Assembly: GCA_038087035.1 (NCBI GenBank)
Contig: CP051187.1
Span: 3,601,001-3,665,000, forward strand
Direction: 5' to 3'
Origin: Gloeotrichia echinulata CP02
GTDB lineage: Bacteria; Cyanobacteriota; Cyanobacteriia; Cyanobacteriales; Nostocaceae
Length of the DNA: 64,000 nt
Of this stretch, positions 1 to 8,740 are shown in pieces (positions within the stretch are counted from its first letter, which is position 1; each line of letters opens with the position of its first letter). The translations under genes were made by a program, and so were the position numbers. The notes under the pieces were generated by a model that saw only the letters and a list, made by a program, of their open reading frames with translations, ran no database searches and was not told the origin of the DNA.

Positions 1-141
1 GTTCGAGCTTAAAAGACATGCATGGCGCTTTTTTTTTGGTAAATCAGAGCCTACTTGAAGATATCCATGTCCCAGCAAAGTGCCTTCTACAGCTTTTTCC
101 AAGACATTGCCAGAAATAACCGCTCTTCCACCTTGAGTCAT
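1..141 (-). CDS. N-terminus of a possible restriction-endonuclease-like protein (partial)
   Basis: An open frame starts at ATG (141, minus) and runs off the left edge. It reads MTQGGRAVISGNVLEKAVEG and continues TLLGHGYLQVGSD, then a lysine-rich stretch. The 'SGN-LE--VEG-L--HG' pattern with an early glutamate resembles the first helix of some PD-(D/E)XK type II restriction endonucleases, but only 47 residues are visible and no catalytic D/E-x-K is present. Function is therefore a guess. Nothing visible upstream (to the right) suggests an operon. Confidence 0.4.
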   Translation of the reverse strand, partial: MTQGGRAVISGNVLEKAVEGTLLGHGYLQVGSDLPKKKRHACLLSSN

Positions 142-699
142 TTTGTTCCTGATTTTTTCAGAGTTTTCATAATTTTATGATGCCCGAAAAGCAATAGTAA
201 ATGGTCGGTTATCGGAATTTTCAATTTTGGATGGATTAATCTAGATTGATTGGTAAAGAATTTGCCAAAATGGTACTTATGTACTAAATAAATACAAATG
301 TATTAATAATTTGGAAATGAGATTTTATATGGATTATACTTCCTATTGACCAAAGCCAAACCCCCATTCCTTGACTCGGTAAGCACAAGGAATGGGGGTG
401 AGGTTCTATATTTTATTGTGTCCACGATCCTAAGTTGATAGGGGTTTAACCGACTATTTGGGACGACAGATGAGATGGGTGGGAAACACCTGAAAACAGA
501 GTAAAATTCACTTTTTGACTGCAAAATTGCCAAATTTACCAACGAGCGTTAGTTCCTGTAAATTCCCCATCTTTCTGTCTAATTCTCCCATCAGCAGTTT
601 GTAAGGCCAGTTGTCTGTAATCACATGTGTACAACGAAGAACAAAACCGGTGAAAGTTAGCTATTTTGCTCTCAAAAGTTATGCAAGTCATTTACAGCT
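142..699. other. Gap without a convincing gene; contains one strong hairpin
   Basis: The stretch is AT-rich. The only long frame (303-542, minus, 79 aa) has no recognisable features and contains the 361-398 hairpin, so I do not accept it as a gene. The hairpin is listed separately. Confidence 0.5.
361..398. terminator. Perfect 13-bp stem hairpin
   Basis: CCCCCATTCCTTG (361-373) pairs perfectly with CAAGGAATGGGGG (386-398) around a 12-nt loop. No T-run of a classical intrinsic terminator follows on either strand. It lies downstream of hetZ (minus strand) and could end that transcript, or be a small palindromic repeat. Confidence 0.5.
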
Positions 700-1920
700 T
701 CAGCCTATTTTGACTTCAGCATTACCATTGCGGATAGCCCATGCTAGATCTAAAAGTTGAGTCCAGCGCTTTTGGAGTTGCTTGGGGGTGCATTTGATAG
801 TTTTAGCGATCGCCTGGTCACTATTGCGGGCAATTTTTAATTTTAAGATTTGTTGCTGCTGTTCCGATAGTAGACCCAAAAATGTATCCCATTGCTGGAC
901 GGATAGACCTAACTTGTGTTCTAAGCCAGCACCTAACCATTGATGTACCAATTGCCAGTGGTGTTGCTTGGCGAATTTTTCGACATGGTATTTAAAACGC
1001 TGTTGTAGATAGTCACGCTGACGGCTGGTTAGTCCGAGGATTTGGTCAATTTCTGGGGCTGAGAGGTCTTGGAGTTTGAGACTTAAGTAGTTCATGCAGT
1101 CAGATTGACCTTGAGATTCTAAGTATTTCATCAACTCAGAAATGACGCGATCGCGTTCTGACTCTTCGGATGGATCAAAGTTATTTTGGGCAATCATTTG
1201 CGATCTTAGCTGTTGCACCGCCGAGTTGCGCTGGTAAGCTTCTCCCTCTTCACTCTTGGCAGACTCCACTGCCATTTCAATATCTACAGTAGTTTCTTGG
1301 GGTTGACGACGGGCAAAACCTTGGGCACGCAGAATAATTAATTGTTGACTAGCACTACCAGGTAAATTGATGCGGCGCTTGGCATATTGTTCTGTAAACG
1401 CCATGTATTCTGCTAATTGTAACTGAGTGCGGGGCGTGTAATTTTCAGGTAGTTCATTTTCCCGGCGGAAAGCTTTGATCGCTTCGATGTAAAATGCTTG
1501 TAGGAAATCTTCAATCAGATTGTAACGAGCCTCAAATCCTAAATCGGAGCCGGAAACTGTGACGTGGCGGTAAACTATAGCACCCAGGCTACTGTGCAAT
1601 TCTACGCGACCCCGACGGGAACCCAATTGGTAGTAACGTAGACATTTTTGCAGACGATGCCTTGCTAAAGTTAATTGCCAGGACTGGATCTCGCCAGATG
1701 TTTGGATGCGGGAGCTTTTATTGCAAATGCGTTCTACTTCTTTAGCTATACGATTTGCTACAGCTTCCACACACCCAGGTGCGGCTTTAACTTGAGATTG
1801 CAGCTCCTGACACAGCAATTCCATCAAGGTCAGGTTATTGCTAGCTGAAAATTCTTCGGTCGCAACTTGAGAGTCAAAAGCAGATGTAGAAGTTGGTAGA
1901 TTAACGAGGTTAGATTTCAT
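700..1920 (-). CDS. hetZ: Heterocyst differentiation protein HetZ
   Basis: The 406-residue product matches what I recall of HetZ, a DNA-binding regulator needed early in heterocyst differentiation downstream of HetR, and its length is close to the roughly 400 aa of Anabaena HetZ. Visible traits are a charged helical middle (for example YRHVTVSGSDLGFEARYNLI and the following helices) and a C-terminal segment with an HTH-like stretch around LKLKIARNSDQAIAKTIKCT. I chose the ATG at 1920 because AGGA lies about 8 nt upstream and the length fits the family; the frame can be extended 30 residues to 2010, but that extension looks unlike protein sequence. The gene stands alone, divergent from nothing obvious. 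The assignment is from memory of the family and was not searched. Confidence 0.78.
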   Translation of the reverse strand: MKSNLVNLPTSTSAFDSQVATEEFSASNNLTLMELLCQELQSQVKAAPGCVEAVANRIAKEVERICNKSSRIQTSGEIQSWQLTLARHRLQKCLRYYQLGSRRGRVELHSSLGAIVYRHVTVSGSDLGFEARYNLIEDFLQAFYIEAIKAFRRENELPENYTPRTQLQLAEYMAFTEQYAKRRINLPGSASQQLIILRAQGFARRQPQETTVDIEMAVESAKSEEGEAYQRNSAVQQLRSQMIAQNNFDPSEESERDRVISELMKYLESQGQSDCMNYLSLKLQDLSAPEIDQILGLTSRQRDYLQQRFKYHVEKFAKQHHWQLVHQWLGAGLEHKLGLSVQQWDTFLGLLSEQQQQILKLKIARNSDQAIAKTIKCTPKQLQKRWTQLLDLAWAIRNGNAEVKIG

Positions 1921-2288
1921 GAATTTTCCTGGAAGTGGTATAGCACCGTAACTACAACGCCGAGTCAACACTTGAGGCCAGTTTTGGCTGAAGAATCTCT
2001 TGGCTTTCATCCATCAAGACCAGCCGCAAGCACCGCTCACATATAAGACTGTAAGGAATCCGATAAAGTTACGGGCAAGGCAATGTGTCGGTTTTTAGAT
2101 AGCAACTAGATTCACGCTGGCACAGGGGTAGCCACCATGTTCTAAAAATAGCCAAAACCATTGTTATATAAGCTTTGCAGTTATCCCCATTTATTTGCCG
2201 ATAAACCTTGGGAGTATGACAATTGCAAAACTGGAGTTTTTTGATCATGTTTTCCGTAATTCACAGGTTAGGCGATGAAGTGTAAAAA
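1921..2288. other. Upstream region of hetZ
   Basis: About 370 bp without an ORF that I accept. It should hold the hetZ promoter. A TGGC-N9-GCCA inverted pair surrounding AGGGGTA occurs near 2120-2136; it only weakly resembles HetR-type GGGG...CCCC palindromes and I do not call it a binding site. Confidence 0.4.
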
Positions 2289-2948
2289 TTACACCCATGC
2301 TGCTGCAGCTTCCCAGCCTAAACCCCGGCGTGTAATTACTGCTGCGTCTCCTGTCAAGTCTAATATCGTAGACACATCGTATGTGGGTTCCTCGCCAGTG
2401 TCTACAATGACATCGACCAAATTGTCTAAACGGTCAAATAGCTCCACCTGGGACAGAATCGATTGGGGATTTACCTCACCCATCCCATCATTTTCCTCAT
2501 CTGGAGGCAGATGTGCCGAAGTTGAAATAATTGGATTTCCCAAAGCTTTAAGCAATGCTAAACATACGGTATGATTGGGCACTCGAATTCCAGTAGTATT
2601 CCGTTTGGGATTTTGCACCAGTCGCGGTACCAACTTAGTAGCAGGTAGCAAAAATGTATAAGTTCCGGGTATCAGACGCTTCATAATCCTATAAGCTGTA
2701 TCACTTACAAAGGCATAAGTCGCTACATTCGACAGCGAGGGACATAAAAAGGTCAGTGGTTTATCATTTGCTAGCTGCTTAATTTTTCGTACTCGTTCCA
2801 CCGCCGACTTGGCATTCAAATCACAACCGATTGCGTAAACTGTATCTGTAGGATAGAGCATCACTGCCCCACTAGAAAGTGCCGATTTTATTTCCTCTAT
2901 TCGGCGAATTTGAGGATTATCAGGATGGACTGTGAAAATCTTTGCCAT
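2289..2948 (-). CDS. YciO/TsaC/Sua5 (YrdC-domain) family protein
   Basis: 219 residues. The YrdC fold is recognisable: KSALSSGAVMLYPTDTVYAI near the N-terminus (nucleotide/threonine-binding 'YPTDTVYG'-type motif, here with AIG), then KRxxxKPL-like KIKQLANDKPLTFLCPS, PGTYTFLLPAT, and TGIRVPNH with ISTSAHLP. Family members make threonylcarbamoyl-AMP for the t6A modification of tRNA (TsaC/Sua5) or are YciO paralogues of less certain role; the short form without a Sua5 C-terminal domain cannot be assigned between TsaC and YciO by eye. I start at MAKIFTVHP (2948) because the longer frame to 3104 is only translated heptamer repeat. Divergent from larC across a gap made of tandem repeats. Confidence 0.85.
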   Translation of the reverse strand: MAKIFTVHPDNPQIRRIEEIKSALSSGAVMLYPTDTVYAIGCDLNAKSAVERVRKIKQLANDKPLTFLCPSLSNVATYAFVSDTAYRIMKRLIPGTYTFLLPATKLVPRLVQNPKRNTTGIRVPNHTVCLALLKALGNPIISTSAHLPPDEENDGMGEVNPQSILSQVELFDRLDNLVDVIVDTGEEPTYDVSTILDLTGDAAVITRRGLGWEAAAAWV

Positions 2949-2956
2949 AAAATTTT

Positions 2957-3030
2957 GGGGATTGGGGATTGGGGATTGGGGATTGGGGATTGGGGATTGG
3001 GGATTGGGGATTGGGGATTGGGGATTGGGG
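2957..3030. repeat. Heptanucleotide tandem repeat (GGGGATT)n
   Basis: About ten contiguous copies of GGGGATT, a short tandemly repeated repetitive (STRR) type known from heterocystous cyanobacteria. It begins 9 bp from the YciO/TsaC-family start codon. Confidence 0.95.
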
Positions 3031-3034
3031 GGGA

Positions 3035-3107
3035 ATGACAACTGACAACTGACAAATGACAAATGACAAATGACAAATGACAAATGACAAATGACAAATG
3101 ACAACTA
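3035..3107. repeat. Heptanucleotide tandem repeat (TGACAAA/TGACAAC)n
   Basis: About ten copies of a TGACAAA-type heptamer, with TGACAAC variants at both ends. It directly follows the GGGGATT array and ends six bases before the larC ATG. Confidence 0.95.
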
Positions 3108-3112
3108 ACAAT

Positions 3113-4381
3113 ATGAATAAGATTGCTTATCTTCAATGTCCGACGGGAATTTCTGGTGATATGTGTCTGGGAGCCTTGGTAAGCCTAGGGGTTCCTATAC
3201 AGTATTTGAGTGAAAAAGTCAATAGCTTGGGAATTGCTGAAGAGTACCAATTAAGGGCGGAACTGGTTCAGCGTAATGGTCAACAGGCTACTAAAGTCCA
3301 TGTGGACTTAAGCCACGATCATGACCACCACGACCATGAACACAGTCATCATCATGGACGCCATCTGCCAGAAATCGAGGGGATGATTCTCCAAGCGGGG
3401 TTGCCATCAAGGGCAGAAGCTTGGAGTTTGGCGGTATTCCGACAACTAGCAGTAGCAGAAGGGGCAGTACATGGGATTGCACCTGAAAAAGTTCATTTTC
3501 ATGAAGTGGGTGCCGTTGATGCGATTGTGGATATTGTCGGCACTTGTCTTGGGTTAGATTGGTTAGGTATTGAAAGCAATCAAGATGGATTGCCTCTACT
3601 ATACTGCTCGGCCTTCCCGACAGGTGGAGGGACTGTTCGCGCTGCACACGGACAGATGGCTGTACCTGTACCAGCGGTATTGAAGTTGTGGGAAATGCGG
3701 GGGTGTCCGGTTTATAGCAACGATATTGAACGAGAATTAGTGACACCGACAGGCGCCGCGATCGCCACTACCCTAGCCCTCAATTTTGGTTCACCACCTC
3801 CAATTACGATTCAGCAGGTGGGACTAGGAGCAGGGACGATAAATTTACCCATACCCAATATACTACGCCTGTGGTTGGGTGAAAGGGCAAGTTTAGAGTC
3901 AAATATCACCACTGCTGAGGATACCAGCCCCACTTTAGAAACGATATCGGTGCTGGAAACGCAAATTGATGACTTAAATCCCCAGGCGATCGGCTATATT
4001 TTTGAAGTGTTATTTGCAGCGGGTGCTGTGGATGTCTTTACCCAAGCGATCGCCATGAAAAAATCCCGTCCGGGGATTTTACTGACGGTTATTTGTCATC
4101 CAGAAAATTTACTCAATTGTGAAGCGATTATCTTCCGGGAAACCACTACTTTAGGAATTCGTCGCACGACTCAACAAAGAGCCATTTTACAACGGGAAAT
4201 TCAACAAGTAGAAACCGAATATGGAACTGTGCGCGTCAAAGTAGCATGGAAAAACAAAGAAGTGATAGCTAATGTGCAGCCTGAATATGAAGATTGTGCA
4301 AAATTAGCGCAAAAATACAATATTCCCTGGCGTGAAATTCACCGCGAAGCATTACACACTTGGTATTTACAAAATAAGTAG
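3113..4381 (+). CDS. larC: LarC-type nickel pincer cofactor biosynthesis protein
   Basis: 422 residues, full length for the family (formerly DUF111). The N-terminus YLQCPTGISGDMCLGALVSL is the LarC signature, followed by a histidine-rich metal-binding-like stretch (HDHDHHDHEHSHHHG, about residues 63-78), then VHFHEVGAVDAIVDIVG and the C-terminal ETQIDDLNPQ and FTQAIAMKKSRPG blocks. LarC is a CTP-dependent cyclometallase inserting nickel into the pyridinium pincer cofactor of lactate racemase-type enzymes. No larA, larB or larE is visible in the window, so the dependent enzyme is not identified. I start at MNKIAYLQ (3113); a start five codons earlier would lie within the repeat array. In some Lactobacilli larC is made through a frameshift; here the frame is continuous. 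Confidence 0.92.
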   Translation: MNKIAYLQCPTGISGDMCLGALVSLGVPIQYLSEKVNSLGIAEEYQLRAELVQRNGQQATKVHVDLSHDHDHHDHEHSHHHGRHLPEIEGMILQAGLPSRAEAWSLAVFRQLAVAEGAVHGIAPEKVHFHEVGAVDAIVDIVGTCLGLDWLGIESNQDGLPLLYCSAFPTGGGTVRAAHGQMAVPVPAVLKLWEMRGCPVYSNDIERELVTPTGAAIATTLALNFGSPPPITIQQVGLGAGTINLPIPNILRLWLGERASLESNITTAEDTSPTLETISVLETQIDDLNPQAIGYIFEVLFAAGAVDVFTQAIAMKKSRPGILLTVICHPENLLNCEAIIFRETTTLGIRRTTQQRAILQREIQQVETEYGTVRVKVAWKNKEVIANVQPEYEDCAKLAQKYNIPWREIHREALHTWYLQNK

Positions 4382-4738
4382 CCGTGATTAACTGCGTACA
4401 CCAGAATAAAAAAATCTTATTCCCCTCCTCGCTTACGCTTAGGGGAGACTTTAACGTAAGTCAACCGATTTTCGATTTTGGATACTTCGACTTCGCTCAG
4501 TACAAGTTTTGGATTGACCCCGACGACAAGGGGTAAACAATTTTAGATTTTGGATTTGGAATTTTGGATTAAATCTAAAATCTAAAATCTAAAATCTAAA
4601 ATCTAAAATCTAAAATTTTGCGGAGCCTGTAAGGTACCGAAACAATCTAAAATCTAAAATTGGCTTGGTCAAAAGCGGGGTGGGGTTGTTTTTTGTGATT
4701 TATGCAAGAAGTTTATTGACTAAGTTCAATCAACGTCT
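4382..4738. other. Gap with AAAATCT heptamer repeats
   Basis: No gene seen. At 4571-4615 there are about six AAAATCT heptamers, with two more near 4644-4660. The region also holds GC-rich filler (CTTCGACTTCGCTCAG, about 4486-4501) of a kind that recurs between cyanobacterial genes. Confidence 0.8.
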
Positions 4739-5332
4739 TCATCTAGTCACAGCATCAGATGCATCTTCTACTGTACGCTGAACCTTTATCTTTGTATCCT
4801 CTGCTGCACGTTGAATGTTTTTAGTCAAGTCTCTAGCAGCATTTTTGGTGTTTTCTTGGAGATTTTCAAATCCTCGCTGCGTTCCTTGAGTTAAGCCTTC
4901 CCGCAATTCTTCAGCTGAACTGCTAACATCTTCACCAAAGCGATTGACTCTTTCATTTAAAGGTGTTCCTTCTTGATAATTGCGGACATATTGCTCTACA
5001 CTATCAATGCCCTTTTCATCAATATTCCTTTGAGCATTTTCCTTGAGAGATTCAGCTCTAGCTTGGGCTGCATTTTCTGCGGCTTCTGACCTCGGATCAA
5101 CATCACTAAAGTTATTTATCCCACGTTGATAGGGGGTAGAAAGATCATAACCATCACTTTTTGTGGGATCATAACTTTGAGCATTAGGTGGTTGGGAAGC
5201 AGGCTGTGGTGGCTCTGCTGCGATTCCTGGACGATTACAAGCTTGTGCCAAAACTAGAAATATTCCAGCCAAAAACACCGCTAATATTTTTAGGGGGCGA
5301 ATATTATTGAGCCAAGCAATTAATCTTTGCAT
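4739..5332 (-). CDS. Putative lipoprotein with long helical, charged domain
   Basis: 197 residues. A signal segment (LKILAVFLAGIFLVLAQAC) ends in a lipobox-like LAQAC, so Cys32 is the probable lipidated residue. The mature part begins with a Pro/Gln-rich linker and continues as alanine- and glutamate-rich amphipathic helices (NAAQARAESLKENAQRNID, later ENTKNAARDLTKNIQRAAED) reminiscent of LEA-like or apolipoprotein-like helices. I do not recognise a named family or function. It is probably anchored in the membrane facing the periplasm or lumen. It stands alone. Confidence 0.75.
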   Translation of the reverse strand: MQRLIAWLNNIRPLKILAVFLAGIFLVLAQACNRPGIAAEPPQPASQPPNAQSYDPTKSDGYDLSTPYQRGINNFSDVDPRSEAAENAAQARAESLKENAQRNIDEKGIDSVEQYVRNYQEGTPLNERVNRFGEDVSSSAEELREGLTQGTQRGFENLQENTKNAARDLTKNIQRAAEDTKIKVQRTVEDASDAVTR

Positions 5333-5671
5333 AGTGATACTCGTATTGAATCAAACATTTAACATCGTAAAAAATATCAAATATTAGTTCCTCTAGCCTA
5401 GGTATCATTGTTTTTATGACAATTACATCTTTTTTTTATAACTATGGAGAGATAAAATTTTACTAAGCTTCCTAGGGGCGCAAGGTCTTACGCTAGGGGA
5501 CTCAAACCCAAGAATGAATTACGAATTAGTAAATCACAAAAAGTGTAAACATAACTACAAAAAATATTGATACTTGTCAGATTGTTTGCTGCAAATGTTG
5601 GGATATATAGCTGATATACCATAAAATTTGAGGTATTCAGACCTAGTGGTTATAACTTTGAAATTAGCAAT
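5333..5671. other. Divergent intergenic region
   Basis: 339 bp between the lipoprotein gene (minus) and the membrane protein gene (plus). AT-rich, with GGGGCGCAAGGTCTTACG near 5473 resembling half of the palindromic repeat seen elsewhere in the window. Promoters of both genes should lie here; I see no clear operator. Confidence 0.4.
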
Positions 5672-6595
5672 ATGATCAAGAAAATTCTCCGCTGGTTCAT
5701 TTTGGGTGGGACTCTGTTTTTCCTAGGGAAAGCCCTCAAGGATCACTGGGTGGAAGTGACGGCTATTCACATTGATGGGGTAGGATGGGCAATTTTAGCG
5801 ATCGCCACAGGTGTAACAATACTTGCACATACATGGGCAGGCTGGATATGGACTTGGATTCTGTACGAGTTAAATCAACCTGTGGAGACTTTTGAGTTTA
5901 TCCAAGTTTACCTCAAAACGAACATTGCAAAGTATTTACCTGGGAATATTTGGCATCACTACGGGCGAATTGTCGCGGCAAAAAATGCTAGGATTCCTGC
6001 TGGGGCTGCTACTTTAAGTGTTTTGCTAGAACCACTGCTGATGGCTGCGGCGGCTTTAATCATTATTCTTGTATTTGGTAGCCAATTTACGGCTTATAAT
6101 ACTAGTTTTGGACTGCAAATATTACAATTTCTCAGTTTGGTTATTGTGCTTTGTGCTGTTCATCCCTGGTTTTTGAATCCAGTTATCCGCTTTTTGCACA
6201 GACTGAAAAGGAAAAAGTCTGATACTAATATCAACTCCAGCATTGGTTTCTATCTTGAACGCTATCCCCTGCGTCCTTTGTTAGGAGAATTGGGCTTTTT
6301 GGGATTGCGTAGTACTGGATTTATCTTAACTCTGTTTGCCCTGGGTCCATTGGATATGAGTAAAATTCCTTTGCTGTTAGGCGCTTTTAGTTTCGCCTGG
6401 TTGTTAGGGTTTTTGGTTCCGGGGGCGCCTGGTGGGTTGGGTGTGTTTGAAGCAACGGCGATCGCCCTTCTTCAATACCGTTTTCCAATTGCAATAGTAA
6501 TTAGTGCGATCGCTCTCTATCGTCTGATTAGTATTGTCGCTGAAACTGCTGCTGCTGTCTTGGCTTGGCTTGATGAAAACTTGGCTAAATCCTGA
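5672..6595 (+). CDS. UPF0104 / LPG-synthase-TM-like integral membrane protein
   Basis: 307 residues with about eight hydrophobic segments. KYLPGNIWHHYGRIVAAK (about residues 90-107) and the later FLVPGAPGGLGVFEATAIALL match conserved patterns of the flippase-like transmembrane domain family (UPF0104, related to the membrane part of lysylphosphatidylglycerol synthase). Related proteins are flippases or of unknown function; there is no soluble aminoacyl-transferase domain here, so lipid lysinylation is not implied. Located in a cytoplasmic or thylakoid membrane. Start ATG at 5672 fits the first basic residues MIKKILRW. Confidence 0.8.
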   Translation: MIKKILRWFILGGTLFFLGKALKDHWVEVTAIHIDGVGWAILAIATGVTILAHTWAGWIWTWILYELNQPVETFEFIQVYLKTNIAKYLPGNIWHHYGRIVAAKNARIPAGAATLSVLLEPLLMAAAALIIILVFGSQFTAYNTSFGLQILQFLSLVIVLCAVHPWFLNPVIRFLHRLKRKKSDTNINSSIGFYLERYPLRPLLGELGFLGLRSTGFILTLFALGPLDMSKIPLLLGAFSFAWLLGFLVPGAPGGLGVFEATAIALLQYRFPIAIVISAIALYRLISIVAETAAAVLAWLDENLAKS

Positions 6596-6661
6596 TTTTT
6601 GCCATAGCATCACTGTAACACACACATCAAAATTTAATTAACTTACTAAAAAATTTGTTAC

Positions 6662-8071
6662 TCATTTATGTGCATCTACTTTTAACTGAGAGAACACACG
6701 ATAATCATCTAAATTTGATGTAAAATAACTATCTTTTTCTAAATTATTTATTTTGAGCAGGTTATATTCTACATTTTCCGCATAAATTGCAAATGTGATA
6801 TTAAATATTTCCACAAAATTAATGAACCATTTACATTCATTTTCAGGATATTGTTCATAGTAATTAATCAAATGAGCAATCCGAATTTCTAAATGACTGC
6901 GTGCGTTTCTACAAATTAGAATAATCTTCAGCAGCACAATCACCAATGTCAAATAATGCCCCTGAGAAAGCAATAAAATGAATAATGGTGAGGGTTCTTT
7001 TCCATTTTCTGTGATCAGACAATCAATCACAAGGTTACAAGTTCTCAACAATAATTTATGATCGATAATTTCATCATGACAATCGTCCTTCCAATCTGAT
7101 AGTTTTTCTGCTAAATAATGCTGAATGTTTTTTACTATTTCCTTGGTTTCTACACTAAAAAATAAATACTTTTGGATACTTTCTTTAAATTCTTCCAAGG
7201 TTTGACCTTGAGTCTGTTTAATAAATATATGGGCAACATTCTCATAACTAAATACACCTTTTTTAAGTATAATCATCTTGATTATCCGCAAAACATTATC
7301 CCCCAAAATGCTGGGATTTTTGTAACGGCTTGAAGTTGAGGCGGCGGACTGACAACGAGCAATGTACATTGCTAATTCTAACTTAAATTTATCCTTCAAT
7401 TTTTTAGAAAGTTTTATAGCCGCCTCTTGTTCCTCTTGTGATTGATTGGTATCAAGAGATTGAGCTACTAACAAATAAGCTGTATACCGATTAGTCCAAT
7501 TACTTTTTGTGTTATCTTTCGTTTTAGATTTATAAGCAAATAATTTTAGCTCTGTATATTCATCACTATTAACAAAATTATCTAACCATTTTTTGTAGAT
7601 GTTTATTTTGCGATTATTCGTTTTGTTCCAAGGCGGTAATTCCTCAAATAAATTAACTAATTTTTCGATATGTTTATATTTTCTAGACCTTTCCCAGTTA
7701 TTAATTATAATGTAGCAGCATCGCGTGATTGTATGCTTAAATTCTTGTTCCCGACTTGTAACAAAAAAACGATATATTTCGGGTAGATTATCCGAATTTT
7801 CGGAATATAAGCAATCTATAAATAAACTTTTAAATTCCCGTAAAACGTCATCCGGTGTCAAGGTTTGGACAATTTCCACCAAAAATTGGTAAATCTTTTC
7901 CTGGACATTTTGTAAATTTATCGGTTTAGACTTCCAAGGATAAATATACTGATGCGCCTGAGTAGTTTGTAAAGTTTTAAAGATCATGTTATTTTTCAAG
8001 ACCAAAGAGTTTACTGATCCTATAGTTATCAGCTTACCCTGACTGAACAATAGATTGAAGCTCTTGTTCAA
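6662..8071 (-). CDS. Conserved-looking hypothetical helical protein
   Basis: 469 residues, unrecognised. It is rich in helices and Lys/Asn/Ile, with no signal peptide, nucleotide-binding motif or catalytic signature that I can see. A hydrophobic run near the C-terminus (LTLVIVLLKIILICRNA) is too polar at its flanks to call a membrane span with confidence. The AT content is higher than in its neighbours, which can indicate transfer or simply relaxed selection. A later start at MIFKTLQTTQ (residue 29) is possible. It lies tail to tail with the UPF0104 gene, 66 bp apart. Confidence 0.6.
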   Translation of the reverse strand: MNKSFNLLFSQGKLITIGSVNSLVLKNNMIFKTLQTTQAHQYIYPWKSKPINLQNVQEKIYQFLVEIVQTLTPDDVLREFKSLFIDCLYSENSDNLPEIYRFFVTSREQEFKHTITRCCYIIINNWERSRKYKHIEKLVNLFEELPPWNKTNNRKINIYKKWLDNFVNSDEYTELKLFAYKSKTKDNTKSNWTNRYTAYLLVAQSLDTNQSQEEQEAAIKLSKKLKDKFKLELAMYIARCQSAASTSSRYKNPSILGDNVLRIIKMIILKKGVFSYENVAHIFIKQTQGQTLEEFKESIQKYLFFSVETKEIVKNIQHYLAEKLSDWKDDCHDEIIDHKLLLRTCNLVIDCLITENGKEPSPLFILLLSQGHYLTLVIVLLKIILICRNARSHLEIRIAHLINYYEQYPENECKWFINFVEIFNITFAIYAENVEYNLLKINNLEKDSYFTSNLDDYRVFSQLKVDAHK

Positions 8072-8301
8072 AGATTAAGTAATCTTTTGAATTAAATTTG
8101 ATGAGGTTAGTATGTCAGAAAATTGGCCTACTAAGTAATAAAACTGAAAATCTCTTGATTGAGATCGTAGTAACACTACCACAAACAAATTATAATTTTT
8201 CTGTTGAGCTACTTAACAGCAATTTGCTGTATTTAATAACACTTATTGAACAATTGAACTAATATTACTTAATCTTCTAGTTAAAAATCACTTTAATGTA
8301 G

Positions 8302-8450
8302 TAAGTAGGTCGGCGAGAAAAAACCAAACTATGTAACGGAAAGTAAAATCTCTGTATTTGGCTAGTAGTTGCGCTTTAGCGCTAAAGCGCAACTACAAAC
8401 CAGTGATAATTATTTACGCCGACTTACTTAAGTAGGTCAGCGTAAATAAA
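8302..8450. mobile_element. MITE-like element with inverted ends and internal palindrome
   Basis: TAAGTAGGTCGGCG (8302-8315) is inverted as CGCCGACTTACTTA (8417-8430) with one mismatch. Just beyond, a further AAGTAGGTCAGCGTAAA makes 8414-8447 a near-perfect palindrome around TTAA. No ORF inside. Size and structure fit a non-autonomous miniature element. Confidence 0.75.
8365..8396. repeat. Perfect 32-bp palindrome
   Basis: The left half GTAGTTGCGCTTTAGC (8365-8380) is followed immediately by its exact reverse complement (8381-8396) with no loop. It sits inside the MITE at 8302-8450. Confidence 0.95.
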
Positions 8451-8522
8451 CCATACTGACTAGGGTCGTCATTGGTCATTGGAAAGCATTTCCGGGATAT
8501 TTACGTTTCGTAATATAGTTTT

Positions 8523-8693
8523 GTTTTTTCGCCCCCTAAGCGCATTCCGCGTTATGTGGATAGGTTTGAGGAGGAGGAGATTGATCTGGCGGTTGTAGCG
8601 GCACAGTTAAGGCGGTGCGATCGCGATATGCTGGAGACGGATCGGCTGATTCGGCGGTTTTGTGAGGAGTTGGGGATTGATGCACCGTTTTAG
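8523..8693 (+). pseudogene. C-terminal remnant of an unrecognised gene
   Basis: An open frame without a start codon reads PPKRIPRYVDRFEEEEIDL, then AVVAAQLRRCDRDMLETDRL, then IRRFCEELGIDAPF and a TAG at 8691. The codon use and acidic/basic alternation look like genuine protein sequence. I cannot name the family. It appears to be the 3' end of a gene whose front was lost when the MITE-containing region to its left was inserted or rearranged. Confidence 0.45.
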
Positions 8694-8740
8694 GGAATAG
8701 GAAATAGAATAAAAAAACATTACCCATTACCCATTACCCC

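Noticed and set aside
303..542. 79-aa ORF on the minus strand
   Set aside because: No protein-like composition and it spans the 361-398 hairpin; likely chance.
2120..2136. HetR binding site upstream of hetZ
   Set aside because: Only weak resemblance to the GGGG...CCCC palindrome; not enough to call.
2897..3136. Overlapping ORFs rich in PNPQSPI and CHLSFVI repeats
   Set aside because: They are translations of the heptamer arrays in several frames.
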